DNA of 64,000 nucleotides from a bacterium UBP15_UBA6099 (lineage in GTDB: Bacteria; UBP15; UBA6099). The translations under genes were made by a program, and so were the position numbers. Position 1 is the first letter of the stretch; each line of letters starts with the position of its first letter. Location: the NCBI GenBank assembly GCA_002435745.1, contig DIWT01000056.1, forward strand, positions 62,001 to 126,000, read 5' to 3'. The notes beneath the pieces are model-generated. The model made no database searches, was not told the origin of the DNA, and saw nothing but the letters and a program-made list of their open reading frames with translations. Positions 25,435 to 33,435 of this stretch are shown piece after piece.

Positions 25435-25968
25435 ATGGATAATCGATATGCATCGATTCGCCGTTTCCGCGAGGCCGATCTGTCGCCGCTTCGCGACTTC
25501 ATCGCCGCCGTCGTCGACGCTTCGTATTCAGGCGTCTACCCTCCCCGCGCCGTCGATTTCTTCAAAGACTGGCATTCGGATAAAAGAATCCTCGAAAGAA
25601 ACGCGCAGGGCGTCATCCTGATTGTCGAAGACAACCGCAACGGAAGCATTCTGGCCACAGGCTCGCTGATCGGCTCCGAGATTTCGGGCGTCTTCGTCCG
25701 CTCCGACATTCAAAGAAACGGCATCGGCGCTGAAATCATGCGGACTCTTGAAGAAATCGCCTTCGAAAAAGGCCTCTCTGAAATCAAATTGAGCGTCTCC
25801 CTGCCATCCGGAGGTTTCTACGAGCGCCTCGGCTACGAGATTTCCGGCGAACTCTCAACCGATGTCGGAGAAGGCCAGTCGCTCATTTACCGGGAAGGCA
25901 TAAAATCGCTGCGCAAACAAGCAAAACGACCTCCGTTCTGCCTCCGGCGGCCAAAGAGAAACTTTTAA
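25435..25968 (+). CDS. GNAT-family acetyltransferase ending in a repeat element
   Basis: This encodes 177 residues. GNAT features are the beta4 strand ISGVFVRSDI and the acetyl-CoA loop QRNGIGAEIM (Q/RxxGxG/A), then LSVSLPSGGFYERLGYE. GNAT enzymes acetylate small molecules or protein amino groups; the target here is unknown. The last 12 or so codons (PPFCLRRPKRNF) and the stop lie inside a repeated sequence also present at 49.38 kb, so the natural C-terminus was probably replaced when that element arrived. The gene lies 47 bp after the tailed epimerase and is likely cotranscribed. No convincing ribosome site precedes the ATG. Confidence 0.85.
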   Translation: MDNRYASIRRFREADLSPLRDFIAAVVDASYSGVYPPRAVDFFKDWHSDKRILERNAQGVILIVEDNRNGSILATGSLIGSEISGVFVRSDIQRNGIGAEIMRTLEEIAFEKGLSEIKLSVSLPSGGFYERLGYEISGELSTDVGEGQSLIYREGIKSLRKQAKRPPFCLRRPKRNF

Positions 25969-25980
25969 AAGTTTCTCTTT
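25939..25980 (+). repeat. Solo arm of the 49.4-kb palindromic repeat, doubling as terminator
   Basis: TGCCTCCGGCGGCCAAA (25939-25955) followed by a perfect 24-bp palindrome (25955-25978) matches the left arm of the element at 49383-49425 with one substitution and a short indel. The palindrome plus the trailing T residues would act as a rho-independent terminator for the epimerase-acetyltransferase transcript. The acetyltransferase stop codon TAA sits at its centre. Confidence 0.8.
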
Positions 25981-26038
25981 TGAACATCTTAAAAACAAAG
26001 CTCTTGTCGCCGACGAGCATGAGTATCCGAGACAAATG

Positions 26039-26066
26039 AAAAACGCCGCTTCTTATTGAAGCGGCG
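26039..26066 (-). terminator. Terminator of tRNA-Arg
   Basis: A 9-bp stem CGCCGCTTC/GAAGCGGCG (26044-26052 and 26058-26066) with a 5-nt loop is followed on the minus strand by a short T run (26039-26043). It lies 13 bp past the tRNA 3' end. Confidence 0.85.
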
Positions 26067-26079
26067 ATTCGATGCGGAA

Positions 26080-26153
26080 TGCGCCCGACAGGACTCGAAC
26101 CTGTGGCCTTTAGGTCCGCAACCTAACGCTCTATCCATCTGAGCTACGGGCGC
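26080..26153 (-). tRNA. tRNA-Arg, anticodon GCG
   Basis: A complete cloverleaf with acceptor GCGCCCG/CGGGCGC, D-arm AGCTCAGATGGATAGAGC, a T-loop GGTTCGAGTCC and discriminator A; CCA is not encoded. The seven-base anticodon loop is TTGCGGA, so the anticodon is GCG (reads CGC, and CGU by wobble). Most bacteria use tRNA-Arg(ACG) with inosine for these codons, so this is unusual. It is a lone tRNA with its own terminator. Confidence 0.93.
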
Positions 26154-26296
26154 AGGCGTGTTGTATTATAGGAACATTGCGCATTGTTGTAAAGCGGGAT
26201 GGAAGGTTATCGATGTTTTTTCTCTAAAAAAAATGCGCGTCGTCTTCGCGTAAACGATATTGATGAAAGCGGGTTTAACGCTGGTCGCGGGGCGTG

Positions 26297-26302
26297 TATA
26301 AT
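26297..26302 (+). promoter_or_regulatory. -10 box upstream of the gene at 26359
   Basis: A consensus TATAAT lies 56 bp before the ATG. The -35 position shows only TTTAAC (26274-26279, 3/6 match). Confidence 0.45.
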
Positions 26303-26358
26303 TGCGGCTGGAGCGGGACGAGCGCAAAGCGCGGCGCGCGCGCTCGGAAGCGGCGATT

Positions 26359-27153
26359 ATGGACTATACGGTACACGAAAACAAGATATACAGGATAATC
26401 GAAGAGGAGAGCAGAGAGTTCCGCTCGACTCCGGCGATATCGCTGCAGCAGGGCGAGCCGCCAAGCCCGGCGGGCGAAAAACTTAAGGAACCGGGAAGGT
26501 ACACCCGCGTGCTGGACAAGCCCGACCGAAGGCTGTTCTACAAGGTGGGCACGAAGTTCAGCGAGCAGACGTTCATTCAGGTGAACGCGAGATCCAGCGA
26601 GGTCGAAGGACGGGTGGCTCCTCTGAGCATTGTGATGGGGGGAGTTGTGGACGCCGTTCCGGATTCGAGCCTGATGTGCGTGGAGTTCGAGGAAAAGTCG
26701 CTTGTTGCGGAGCGGAGGGAAAGACTGTTCGTGCCGCTGCTGAGGAACCCGCAGGATCCGAGGGCATGGAGGATATATCTGAAATGGGCGTCGGAGCCGG
26801 GGAACTGGACGCCGCAAGCGGTGGCGCTGAACTACTCGAAAGACGCGCGGAACGCCGCTTCGAGGCTGAACCTGTCGGCCCCGCTCGGCGAGTCCGGTTT
26901 CGTGCTTCAGGCGGACTACGCGGCTCAGGTCATCAGGGAAAACGGCAGAACGGCGGCGATGTGCAAATTCGTGCCGGTGTGCGCTTCGGGGATAATGAGT
27001 TCAACATGGTATTTCGGGCTGAGAGAAGCGATGTTTTTTCTGACGGTTGTGAAGAAGATTTTGAAGGAGAATTCCGCGCCCCGGCTCCCAAAGGATTTTC
27101 AACAAATAACTAGGGTTCGGGAGCCTTTGATGGACATACTGGCCCATGTCTAA
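26359..27153 (+). CDS. Unrecognised cytosolic protein
   Basis: This encodes 264 residues. The ATG at 26359 is chosen over an upstream TTG because GGAAG lies 8 nt before it. I do not recognise a family. The protein has no signal peptide or membrane helix. It is a mix of charged beta-rich sequence (30-125), a segment ERLFVPLLRNPQDPRAWRIYLKWA (about 130-153, best read as two short motifs around LLRNP and WRIYLKW) and a C-terminal basic helix. Codon usage looks like the neighbouring genes. It is monocistronic, with a TATAAT upstream and a long AT-rich spacer behind. Confidence 0.7.
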   Translation: MDYTVHENKIYRIIEEESREFRSTPAISLQQGEPPSPAGEKLKEPGRYTRVLDKPDRRLFYKVGTKFSEQTFIQVNARSSEVEGRVAPLSIVMGGVVDAVPDSSLMCVEFEEKSLVAERRERLFVPLLRNPQDPRAWRIYLKWASEPGNWTPQAVALNYSKDARNAASRLNLSAPLGESGFVLQADYAAQVIRENGRTAAMCKFVPVCASGIMSSTWYFGLREAMFFLTVVKKILKENSAPRLPKDFQQITRVREPLMDILAHV

Positions 27154-27525
27154 ATTGTCCGTTTTTGCTCATACACCGCTATCGCGACTGCAATTTTTTT
27201 CATCCGCACGTGCATAATCACTGAAATATTGAGGTTTTTTTATAATTTCTATTTTTACTAGCAATTATAAAGAGATTAAATATTATCTAAATTAGTCAGT
27301 TTTTCACTATTCATGATTAACCTGACATGCCAATTTATTATTTTTGTGATAAATAATAATGGCATAGATTTTGATAAATATAAGAAGAGCAGAGGAGTTT
27401 CATCAAACATGAAAGTTAATCAAAATACATTCCAATCTGTCATAAAGCAATCCATTAGTCTTTTTTCAAAAATTTGTTTTTAGTCGGGATGAATAGGGTA
27501 AAATATATAATAACACGGTGAAAAG
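27154..27525. other. AT-rich spacer upstream of the surface-protein locus
   Basis: This 372-bp region has no gene. It is conspicuously AT-rich and contains an imperfect inverted repeat (TGCCAATTTATTATTT at 27328-27343 against AAATAATAATGGCA at 27351-27364) that could be an operator. A TATAAT (27506-27511) lies only 14 bp before the next ATG without a clear -35. The true promoter of the large surface-protein gene must be here, but I cannot fix it. Confidence 0.5.
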
Positions 27526-30500
27526 ATGAGACTAAAATTCAAACGCATAGCATCGAGCGCCTTGATGGCGGCTTTAATGTTTCTGCTGATGAGCGCCCCC
27601 GCGCCGGCGAATGTGGTGCAATGGGACGTTGTCGCAGGCGGCGGCGGGGAGATGACCGGGGGGACAAACACGCTGACAGCCACCGTGACGCAGACTGCGG
27701 CGGGTTTGAGCGTGAACGGCGCGAACGAGGCCTCGCAGGGATACCAGATCGCCCTGCCCCTGCCTCCGGCGGCGGAATGCGAGATCAACGGGGTCGCCTG
27801 CGATACCGGCGCGTGCTACGGCACTTCCGATGGAGCGTTCACATTCGAGAACGCGGCGGGATGCGCTACTCCCGCGTGCGCCTTTCACCGGGGCGCCACC
27901 CAATATTATCGATACCTCTGGCAGACATCGAACATATACACGCACGGAGCCATACAGGCGGGAGCTTCATGGAGCGACGTCAACGGGTATTGTCCGGGCG
28001 GAACCTGCGGCAAGCTCGGAACGAGCATGTCGGTAAGCGCGACTTCCAGCGGAACTTGGTATCTGGTTCTGCGGAGCTATAACGGAGGAATCATCGGCGG
28101 AGACCTGACGCTGGGCGGATACAGTTTCGACGCGGCCGGGCCGACCATCGGCACGGTAGCCACATCGAACTACAGCTATAACGACCAGTACGTGAGCAGC
28201 AACTACACGATAGCGATGAGTTCCATCGCCGACGTGGGATGCGCCGGGATGGGAACTTGCGAATACACTGTGAACGGCGGCGGCGCATGGAGCGCGGGAT
28301 CGTATTCCGGGGGCACGTGCGAAGCCACAAACGTGGCCTGCTCCAACGGCGCGGCGCTCGTTATAAATATGAGAGCGTCGGACGCGAAAGGGAACGCGAC
28401 GACCGCAACGGCGGTGAACAGGACATGCGACACCCTGCCGCCAGCAACAACAGACAACGCGAACACCGACTGGCGCAACACCGACATGCTGGTAACGCTT
28501 ACGCCGAATGACGCGCTGTCGGGCGTAGCAGGCACAGTGTATTGTGTTGACACAACGGGAACATGCTCGCCCTCCACAGCGTACACCGCGCCAGTCAACG
28601 TCACATGCGCCGCTGGAACAGTCTGCCCCTCACAATATGTCAGGTACTACTCCACCGACAACGTCAACAACGCCGAAGCCGTTGAATCAACTGTGGCAAT
28701 AAGAATTGACAAGCAGGCGCCAACAACAACAGACAACGCTGACAACGACTGGCGCAACACCGACATGCTGGTAACGCTTACAGCCAACGACGGGACAGGC
28801 TCCGGGATCGCCGGAACAGAGTATTGCGTTGACACCGTAGGCACATGTTCGCCGGGAACTGCATACAGCGTCCCCATCACAGTAACATGCGCGGCGAACA
28901 CCGTGTGCCCCGCTCAATATGTCAGATACCGCTCCACCGATATAGCGGGCAATGTAGAAGCCGTCAAAACTTCCGTTGCGATACGAATAGACAAGCAATT
29001 GCCCGTGTCCACGATAAACGGCCCGGCGACAGGATCTTGGCACAAGGAAGATTTCACAATCGACGTGTCCGACACAGACGGAACAGGACTGAGCGGAATC
29101 GCGTCCTGCCAATATCAGGTCGAAAGCTACAATGGAGCCTCTTGGGTTGTCACTCAAGCATACACCGCGCGAACAGCTTGCAACAGCGCCACATCGCAGA
29201 CCATCACAGTCGGAGCGGCGGCGAATTGCAGGCATCAAGGCACGAATTTGTGCCGTGTAAGCGTTCGCTCGACCGACAACGCCACCAACGTCTCAACTGT
29301 CAACCAACGACTATTCAGCATAGACTGGACGGCTCCTAACAACGTGGCGTCCGTTTCAGCATGGGACAGTTCAGCGAAAACCGTGTCGCTCACTAGCGGC
29401 AATTCTTACACATACAACGGCCCTACAGGCCCGTATTTCGAATGGACAGCTCCGTCAGACAATCCCGCCGGCGACAATTCCGGCGTCCACGGCTACTTCG
29501 TTTATTTCGGGACCAACTCGTTAGCGGACCCGACGGATTTCCAGTTGGGCACATCTTTCACCAATCCGACGGCTCTGACCGCCGGAACAACTTATTATCT
29601 GATAATCAAAACGGACGACAACGCAGACAACGTGTCGACTGGAAGCGGTTCCCCGCTATTCGTGTACACATACATTGTGGCGACGCCTGCATATCTGAGA
29701 GTGACCGAGCTTGATTCGGACGCGACGGACGAACCTGACGGCATACTCAACCTGACAGGCTCCAACACGGAAGAACGCGTAAGGATAATCCTCTACAGCG
29801 AATCCAACTTGCAGCACACATACGAGCCGGGAGCGTCGATGTCCGTTACGGTCGCTCTGGACAACATAACGACAAGCGGCGCGTACATATCCGACACGAG
29901 TCTGGGAGGAGCGACGCCCGGCCCCGGAGTGACTAGCGTTACCGGGACCCTCTCCGGCGGAGAAGGCTGGATAAAGATAAAAGCCGCCGCTGCTCAGGAC
30001 GAGGCGGTGGAAGTGACAGCGACAGGCTCCGGCCTGACCGGAGTCGGCGGAAGAGACCAAGCGGCCTATATCCTAGTGAGGGACGACACTTCCATTCAAG
30101 TTCTGGTAGGCGAAATCGAATCGGACGTGCTGTCTCCGACGGCGGGCGACACGGTGATGCACCCTGTATGGAGCCACGCTGGAACAAGCATAGTGGTTCC
30201 GATGCGCGAGGGGGCGACGGATTACTGGAACCTGTACAAGCTCGAATGGAGCGGAGGCGCGTGGCAGGCCCCGGTCAAACTGACAAACAACGACATGCGG
30301 GCTCAGCCGAACGTGCGCGCGTCGTTCACGCCGGACGACCAGTACGTCCTGTTCTCAGGATACAGCACGACGACCACGCTTCCCGGATATCCAGCCCGAC
30401 CGAGGCTGTTAGCCGTCAAATCGGACGGCTCGGACAACGCCCGGACGGTCACATGGCTCAAAGACAACAATCAGCTTCTCGCCGACAACCCGACGGCCGT

Positions 30501-32103
30501 GGCGTTCAGTTGGGACGCCGCATGGAGCAGAACGGGTTGCGCGCAGAACGCGGACACGTTGGCAGTCTCATACAGCGACGGCATAGTTCCGATGAAGGGC
30601 ATACAGCTATTCAAAATGAGCGGCTCGAAGAACGCGAAGGGGCTCTACACCGAGACCGGCTCCACGATGACGCAACTGACCAACCTCGGACGCTGGAACT
30701 ACGCGATGCATCCCACATGGTCCAAAGACTGCGCGAAGCTTGCTTTCGTCGTGTGGTTCGACGCTCCCGCGCCTTCCAAGACCGGCATTTACATGATTGA
30801 CCCGGTAGCGGTTTCGCCCCTGCTGCCTCTGACCATCACCCACATTAACAATTACGCGAGTTACCCCGGAGTAATAGACATGGTTCAGGAATGCACGCCG
30901 ACAAGCTGCGTTAACGGCTCCGCCCTGTTCCCGTCATTCACGGACGACGGCACGATGATCACATACATGGTCGACCCTGACAACAGCTTCGACTTCAACA
31001 AGCTCACTCTGGCCGGATTCCAAGGCCAGAGCGTCGCATCCACATTCTTCACCGGGGTCAACTTCGACAACTATATCGAGTACATAGACGACGACATATA
31101 TTCGCCGCAGTTGCTTGGCCAGAGCGAGAACAACGAGTTCGGGCTTGTGCAGTGTCTCGGCGCGGGATGCCCGAAATCGACAAACGGAAACATCTTCTCG
31201 TACGTCACGCAGAAAACGGGGACAAGAGATGGAAAACTGGCGTTCCTCGAACTGGGCGACCAGAGCGCGGTGACGAACAACACCGGCGGTCTGCTGTTCC
31301 AGAACGGCGCGGTCACTGCGGTGATCCCGCCCGGAGCTTTGATATCCGACGAAGTTAAGCTGCAGGTGGCGACGCCCGCCGCGCCGTCCAGCCCGGACGG
31401 AAAAGACCTGCTCGTTCAGATCGGCACAGCCAGAGAGTTCTTCCCGGACGGAGTGGTGTTCACGAAGGACATCCGGCTTGTGTTCAGATTCTGCGACGCG
31501 GACGACGACGGATTCCTCGACACCGTGCAGGACGCGGACTGCACCGGCGGCGGCGGCACGATCCCGATCAACTCAATATATGTTTATTACTGGTGCGACG
31601 CCGGAAGCACAGTCTGCTCGAACCCCGGCAACTGGATGAAACTCGACGGCTCGATAGACCCGGTCGGCAAGACCATCACCGCCGTCACGAATCACTTCTC
31701 GCTGTACAGCGGATGGGGGCTGACCAGAGGCAGGATCGCCCCGCAGGCGTTCGTCGAGCTTAATATGGTCAATCTGCACACCTACCCGAACCCGTACCGA
31801 AGTTCCGCGCACGGCAATGTGACATTCTCCGCCGACGCCGCGGAGTCCACTTACAACGCGGGCGGAACAATAGTCGTGGACGCGCAGATATACGACATAC
31901 GCGGCAGACTCGTCCGTAGCGCTCAGGTCGTCCATGCTGGCAACATACCGTCGCCCCCCGGCGTCGGTCTGACCCTTCTCGAATGGGACGGCAAAAACAA
32001 CGCCGGTCGCAATGTCGCATCGGGCGTCTATCCGTATATCATATCGGTGTATGACGGATGGTTTAAAAAGACTTATACCGGCAAGCTGTCGGTGATCAAC
32101 TAG
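27526..32103 (+). CDS. Giant multidomain cell-surface protein with Por/FlgD-like C-terminal domain
   Basis: This encodes 1525 residues. In order: signal peptide (1-28); a beta-rich adhesion-like region (30-300) with CxxxxC pairs; tandem Ig-like repeats (306-398, 399-492, and a divergent third to about 600) with 'DNA..DWRNTDMLVTLT' starts, like the OmpL47/Big-type repeats; a fibronectin-type region (605-715); a TolB-like propeller region (about 870-1200, repeated 'HPVWSHAGTSIV', 'RASFTPDDQYVLFSG'); a ZU5-like segment (about 1255-1360, VIPPGALISDE); and a C-terminal FlgD/type-A sorting-like domain (1419-1525: YPNPYR ... YDIRGRLVR ... LLEWDGKNNAGRNVASGVYPY). Such C-termini act as type IX export signals in Bacteroidota. 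The next gene is a PorV homologue. Confidence 0.85.
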   Translation: MRLKFKRIASSALMAALMFLLMSAPAPANVVQWDVVAGGGGEMTGGTNTLTATVTQTAAGLSVNGANEASQGYQIALPLPPAAECEINGVACDTGACYGTSDGAFTFENAAGCATPACAFHRGATQYYRYLWQTSNIYTHGAIQAGASWSDVNGYCPGGTCGKLGTSMSVSATSSGTWYLVLRSYNGGIIGGDLTLGGYSFDAAGPTIGTVATSNYSYNDQYVSSNYTIAMSSIADVGCAGMGTCEYTVNGGGAWSAGSYSGGTCEATNVACSNGAALVINMRASDAKGNATTATAVNRTCDTLPPATTDNANTDWRNTDMLVTLTPNDALSGVAGTVYCVDTTGTCSPSTAYTAPVNVTCAAGTVCPSQYVRYYSTDNVNNAEAVESTVAIRIDKQAPTTTDNADNDWRNTDMLVTLTANDGTGSGIAGTEYCVDTVGTCSPGTAYSVPITVTCAANTVCPAQYVRYRSTDIAGNVEAVKTSVAIRIDKQLPVSTINGPATGSWHKEDFTIDVSDTDGTGLSGIASCQYQVESYNGASWVVTQAYTARTACNSATSQTITVGAAANCRHQGTNLCRVSVRSTDNATNVSTVNQRLFSIDWTAPNNVASVSAWDSSAKTVSLTSGNSYTYNGPTGPYFEWTAPSDNPAGDNSGVHGYFVYFGTNSLADPTDFQLGTSFTNPTALTAGTTYYLIIKTDDNADNVSTGSGSPLFVYTYIVATPAYLRVTELDSDATDEPDGILNLTGSNTEERVRIILYSESNLQHTYEPGASMSVTVALDNITTSGAYISDTSLGGATPGPGVTSVTGTLSGGEGWIKIKAAAAQDEAVEVTATGSGLTGVGGRDQAAYILVRDDTSIQVLVGEIESDVLSPTAGDTVMHPVWSHAGTSIVVPMREGATDYWNLYKLEWSGGAWQAPVKLTNNDMRAQPNVRASFTPDDQYVLFSGYSTTTTLPGYPARPRLLAVKSDGSDNARTVTWLKDNNQLLADNPTAVAFSWDAAWSRTGCAQNADTLAVSYSDGIVPMKGIQLFKMSGSKNAKGLYTETGSTMTQLTNLGRWNYAMHPTWSKDCAKLAFVVWFDAPAPSKTGIYMIDPVAVSPLLPLTITHINNYASYPGVIDMVQECTPTSCVNGSALFPSFTDDGTMITYMVDPDNSFDFNKLTLAGFQGQSVASTFFTGVNFDNYIEYIDDDIYSPQLLGQSENNEFGLVQCLGAGCPKSTNGNIFSYVTQKTGTRDGKLAFLELGDQSAVTNNTGGLLFQNGAVTAVIPPGALISDEVKLQVATPAAPSSPDGKDLLVQIGTAREFFPDGVVFTKDIRLVFRFCDADDDGFLDTVQDADCTGGGGTIPINSIYVYYWCDAGSTVCSNPGNWMKLDGSIDPVGKTITAVTNHFSLYSGWGLTRGRIAPQAFVELNMVNLHTYPNPYRSSAHGNVTFSADAAESTYNAGGTIVVDAQIYDIRGRLVRSAQVVHAGNIPSPPGVGLTLLEWDGKNNAGRNVASGVYPYIISVYDGWFKKTYTGKLSVIN
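28441..28998 (+). repeat. Tandem 279-bp coding repeat
   Basis: Two copies of a 93-codon unit (28441-28719 and 28720-28998) are highly similar at the DNA level; the 'GACTGGCGCAACACCGACAT' stretch is identical in both. Each encodes one Ig-like domain with a pair of 'VDT.GTCSP' and 'C.....CP' cysteines. A more diverged third unit follows. Recent duplication is likely. Confidence 0.85.
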
Positions 32104-32179
32104 CGCATCTGCGGGCGGCGACGCCCGCCGGGAAAATCATATCGCGCATCCTAAGACGAAAGCGCGCGGAGGAAAAGAG

Positions 32180-33079
32180 ATGAACAAGACGCACATCAAA
32201 TGCATGGCACTGGCTCTGGCGGCGCTGCTGGCGGCCCCGTCGGCCTGCAAAGCGGCGGGAACCACGGCGGCGGTGTTCCTTAACGTGGGAGTAAGCGCGA
32301 AAGCGGAAGGAATGGGCGGCGCGGGGGCTGCCGTGGTGGACGACGCCAGCGCAGTGACTATCAACCCCGCCGCGATGGTCGCCGTCGATGGCCGCCAAGT
32401 TTCCGTCATGCACAACGAATACCTGCTAGACATCAATCAGGAGTACGCCGCCTACGTGTCCAACTGGGGAAAACGCGCCATCGGCGGCAGCATCGTTTAT
32501 CTCGACTATGGCGAACAGGCTGAATACGACGCTCTGGACAACTACCTCGGCTCGTTCAGACCGGTCGACTATGCGCTGACCGCCGCTTACGCCGCTCAAC
32601 ACGACGAGTCCATCTCTTGGGGCGTCGGCTTGAAGTACATCAAAGTCAAAATTTCCGACTTCTCTGATTCAGGGTTCGCTATCGACGCCGGAATCAAATA
32701 CAAGCCCGCCCCGAAAGGTTGGACTTTCGCCGCCGTGCTGCGCAACCTCGGCGACAGCATTAAACTTGACGAAAACGAGGACGAACTGCCTGTGACACTC
32801 GTGGTCGGCGCAGCCTACGAATTCGACCAATACCCGCTCGTCGCAGCCTTCGACCATTTCATGATCAATGGCGAAGACCCCGAATATCACCTCGGTCTCC
32901 AGTACACCATCAACGACATGATAGCCCTGCGAACCGGGTATAACTCCGGCTACGACATCGATGACGGCTTCACATTCGGCGTCGGACTCAAGTATGAGGA
33001 TTTCGGATTCGACTATGCGTTCATCCCCTCAGGCGAATTCGGAGACGCGCACAGGTTCTCCCTCAATCTCAAGTTCTAA
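32180..33079 (+). CDS. PorV/PorQ-family (UPF0164) outer-membrane barrel protein
   Basis: This encodes 299 residues with GGAGGAAAAGAG before the ATG. A signal peptide (about 1-26) is followed by the family's diagnostic start 'FLNVGVSAKAEGMGGAGAAVVDDASAVTINPAAM' (shown here only as the motif core GMGGAG...NPAAM, about 46-68). It then runs as a transmembrane beta barrel to an aromatic C-terminus (SLNLKF). In Bacteroidota, PorV shuttles type IX cargo from the translocon to the attachment complex. Here it directly follows a protein with a Por/FlgD-like C-terminal domain (76 bp gap) and ends in a strong terminator, so the two are probably cotranscribed and functionally linked. Confidence 0.88.
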   Translation: MNKTHIKCMALALAALLAAPSACKAAGTTAAVFLNVGVSAKAEGMGGAGAAVVDDASAVTINPAAMVAVDGRQVSVMHNEYLLDINQEYAAYVSNWGKRAIGGSIVYLDYGEQAEYDALDNYLGSFRPVDYALTAAYAAQHDESISWGVGLKYIKVKISDFSDSGFAIDAGIKYKPAPKGWTFAAVLRNLGDSIKLDENEDELPVTLVVGAAYEFDQYPLVAAFDHFMINGEDPEYHLGLQYTINDMIALRTGYNSGYDIDDGFTFGVGLKYEDFGFDYAFIPSGEFGDAHRFSLNLKF

Positions 33080-33110
33080 AAACCGCCGGTTACACAACCA
33101 TTGCTCGAAA

Positions 33111-33136
33111 AACGCCCCGTGAGGGGCGTTTTTTAT
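33111..33136 (+). terminator. Terminator after the PorV-like gene
   Basis: A 7-bp stem ACGCCCC/GGGGCGT (33113-33119 and 33124-33130) with a GTGA loop is flanked by an A run upstream and a T run downstream, so it could work in both directions. It closes the surface-protein/PorV transcript. Confidence 0.9.
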
Positions 33137-33435
33137 TGTCCACAATTCAATTTTTGCTTCCTGATGACGGATTCGTGACAAAGGCCGGGAGGATATAAAA
33201 TTCTCCGGGTGGATATGGAAACTTGATTATTGTAGATATTATTTGTATGAATAGAATTAGAGAAATAGACGAGATTGCGATGAGTTATTGATAAGCGGGG
33301 CTGGCGTTCGTGCCCGCTAGCAGGCGAGATAAACGTGTTTATAGCGTCCGAGACTTTCATGCGTGACCGGGCGGGATATGTCGTTTTGCGGCATGTTATA
33401 GTTATAATGCGCGCGGATATAGGACCGCAAAATAA
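33137..33435 (+). promoter_or_regulatory. Spacer with -10 box upstream of the SprA-like gene
   Basis: The spacer after the terminator is AT-rich in its first half and has no gene. A consensus TATAAT at 33403-33408 lies 27 bp before the ATG at 33436; no good -35 is visible. The ribosome site is weak (AGGA about 12 nt upstream). Confidence 0.45.

Noticed and set aside
27506..27525. Second leaderless promoter at the surface-protein gene
   Set aside because: TATAAT is 14 bp from the ATG, but there is no -35 match at 16-18 bp, so the box may be chance in an AT-rich spacer.
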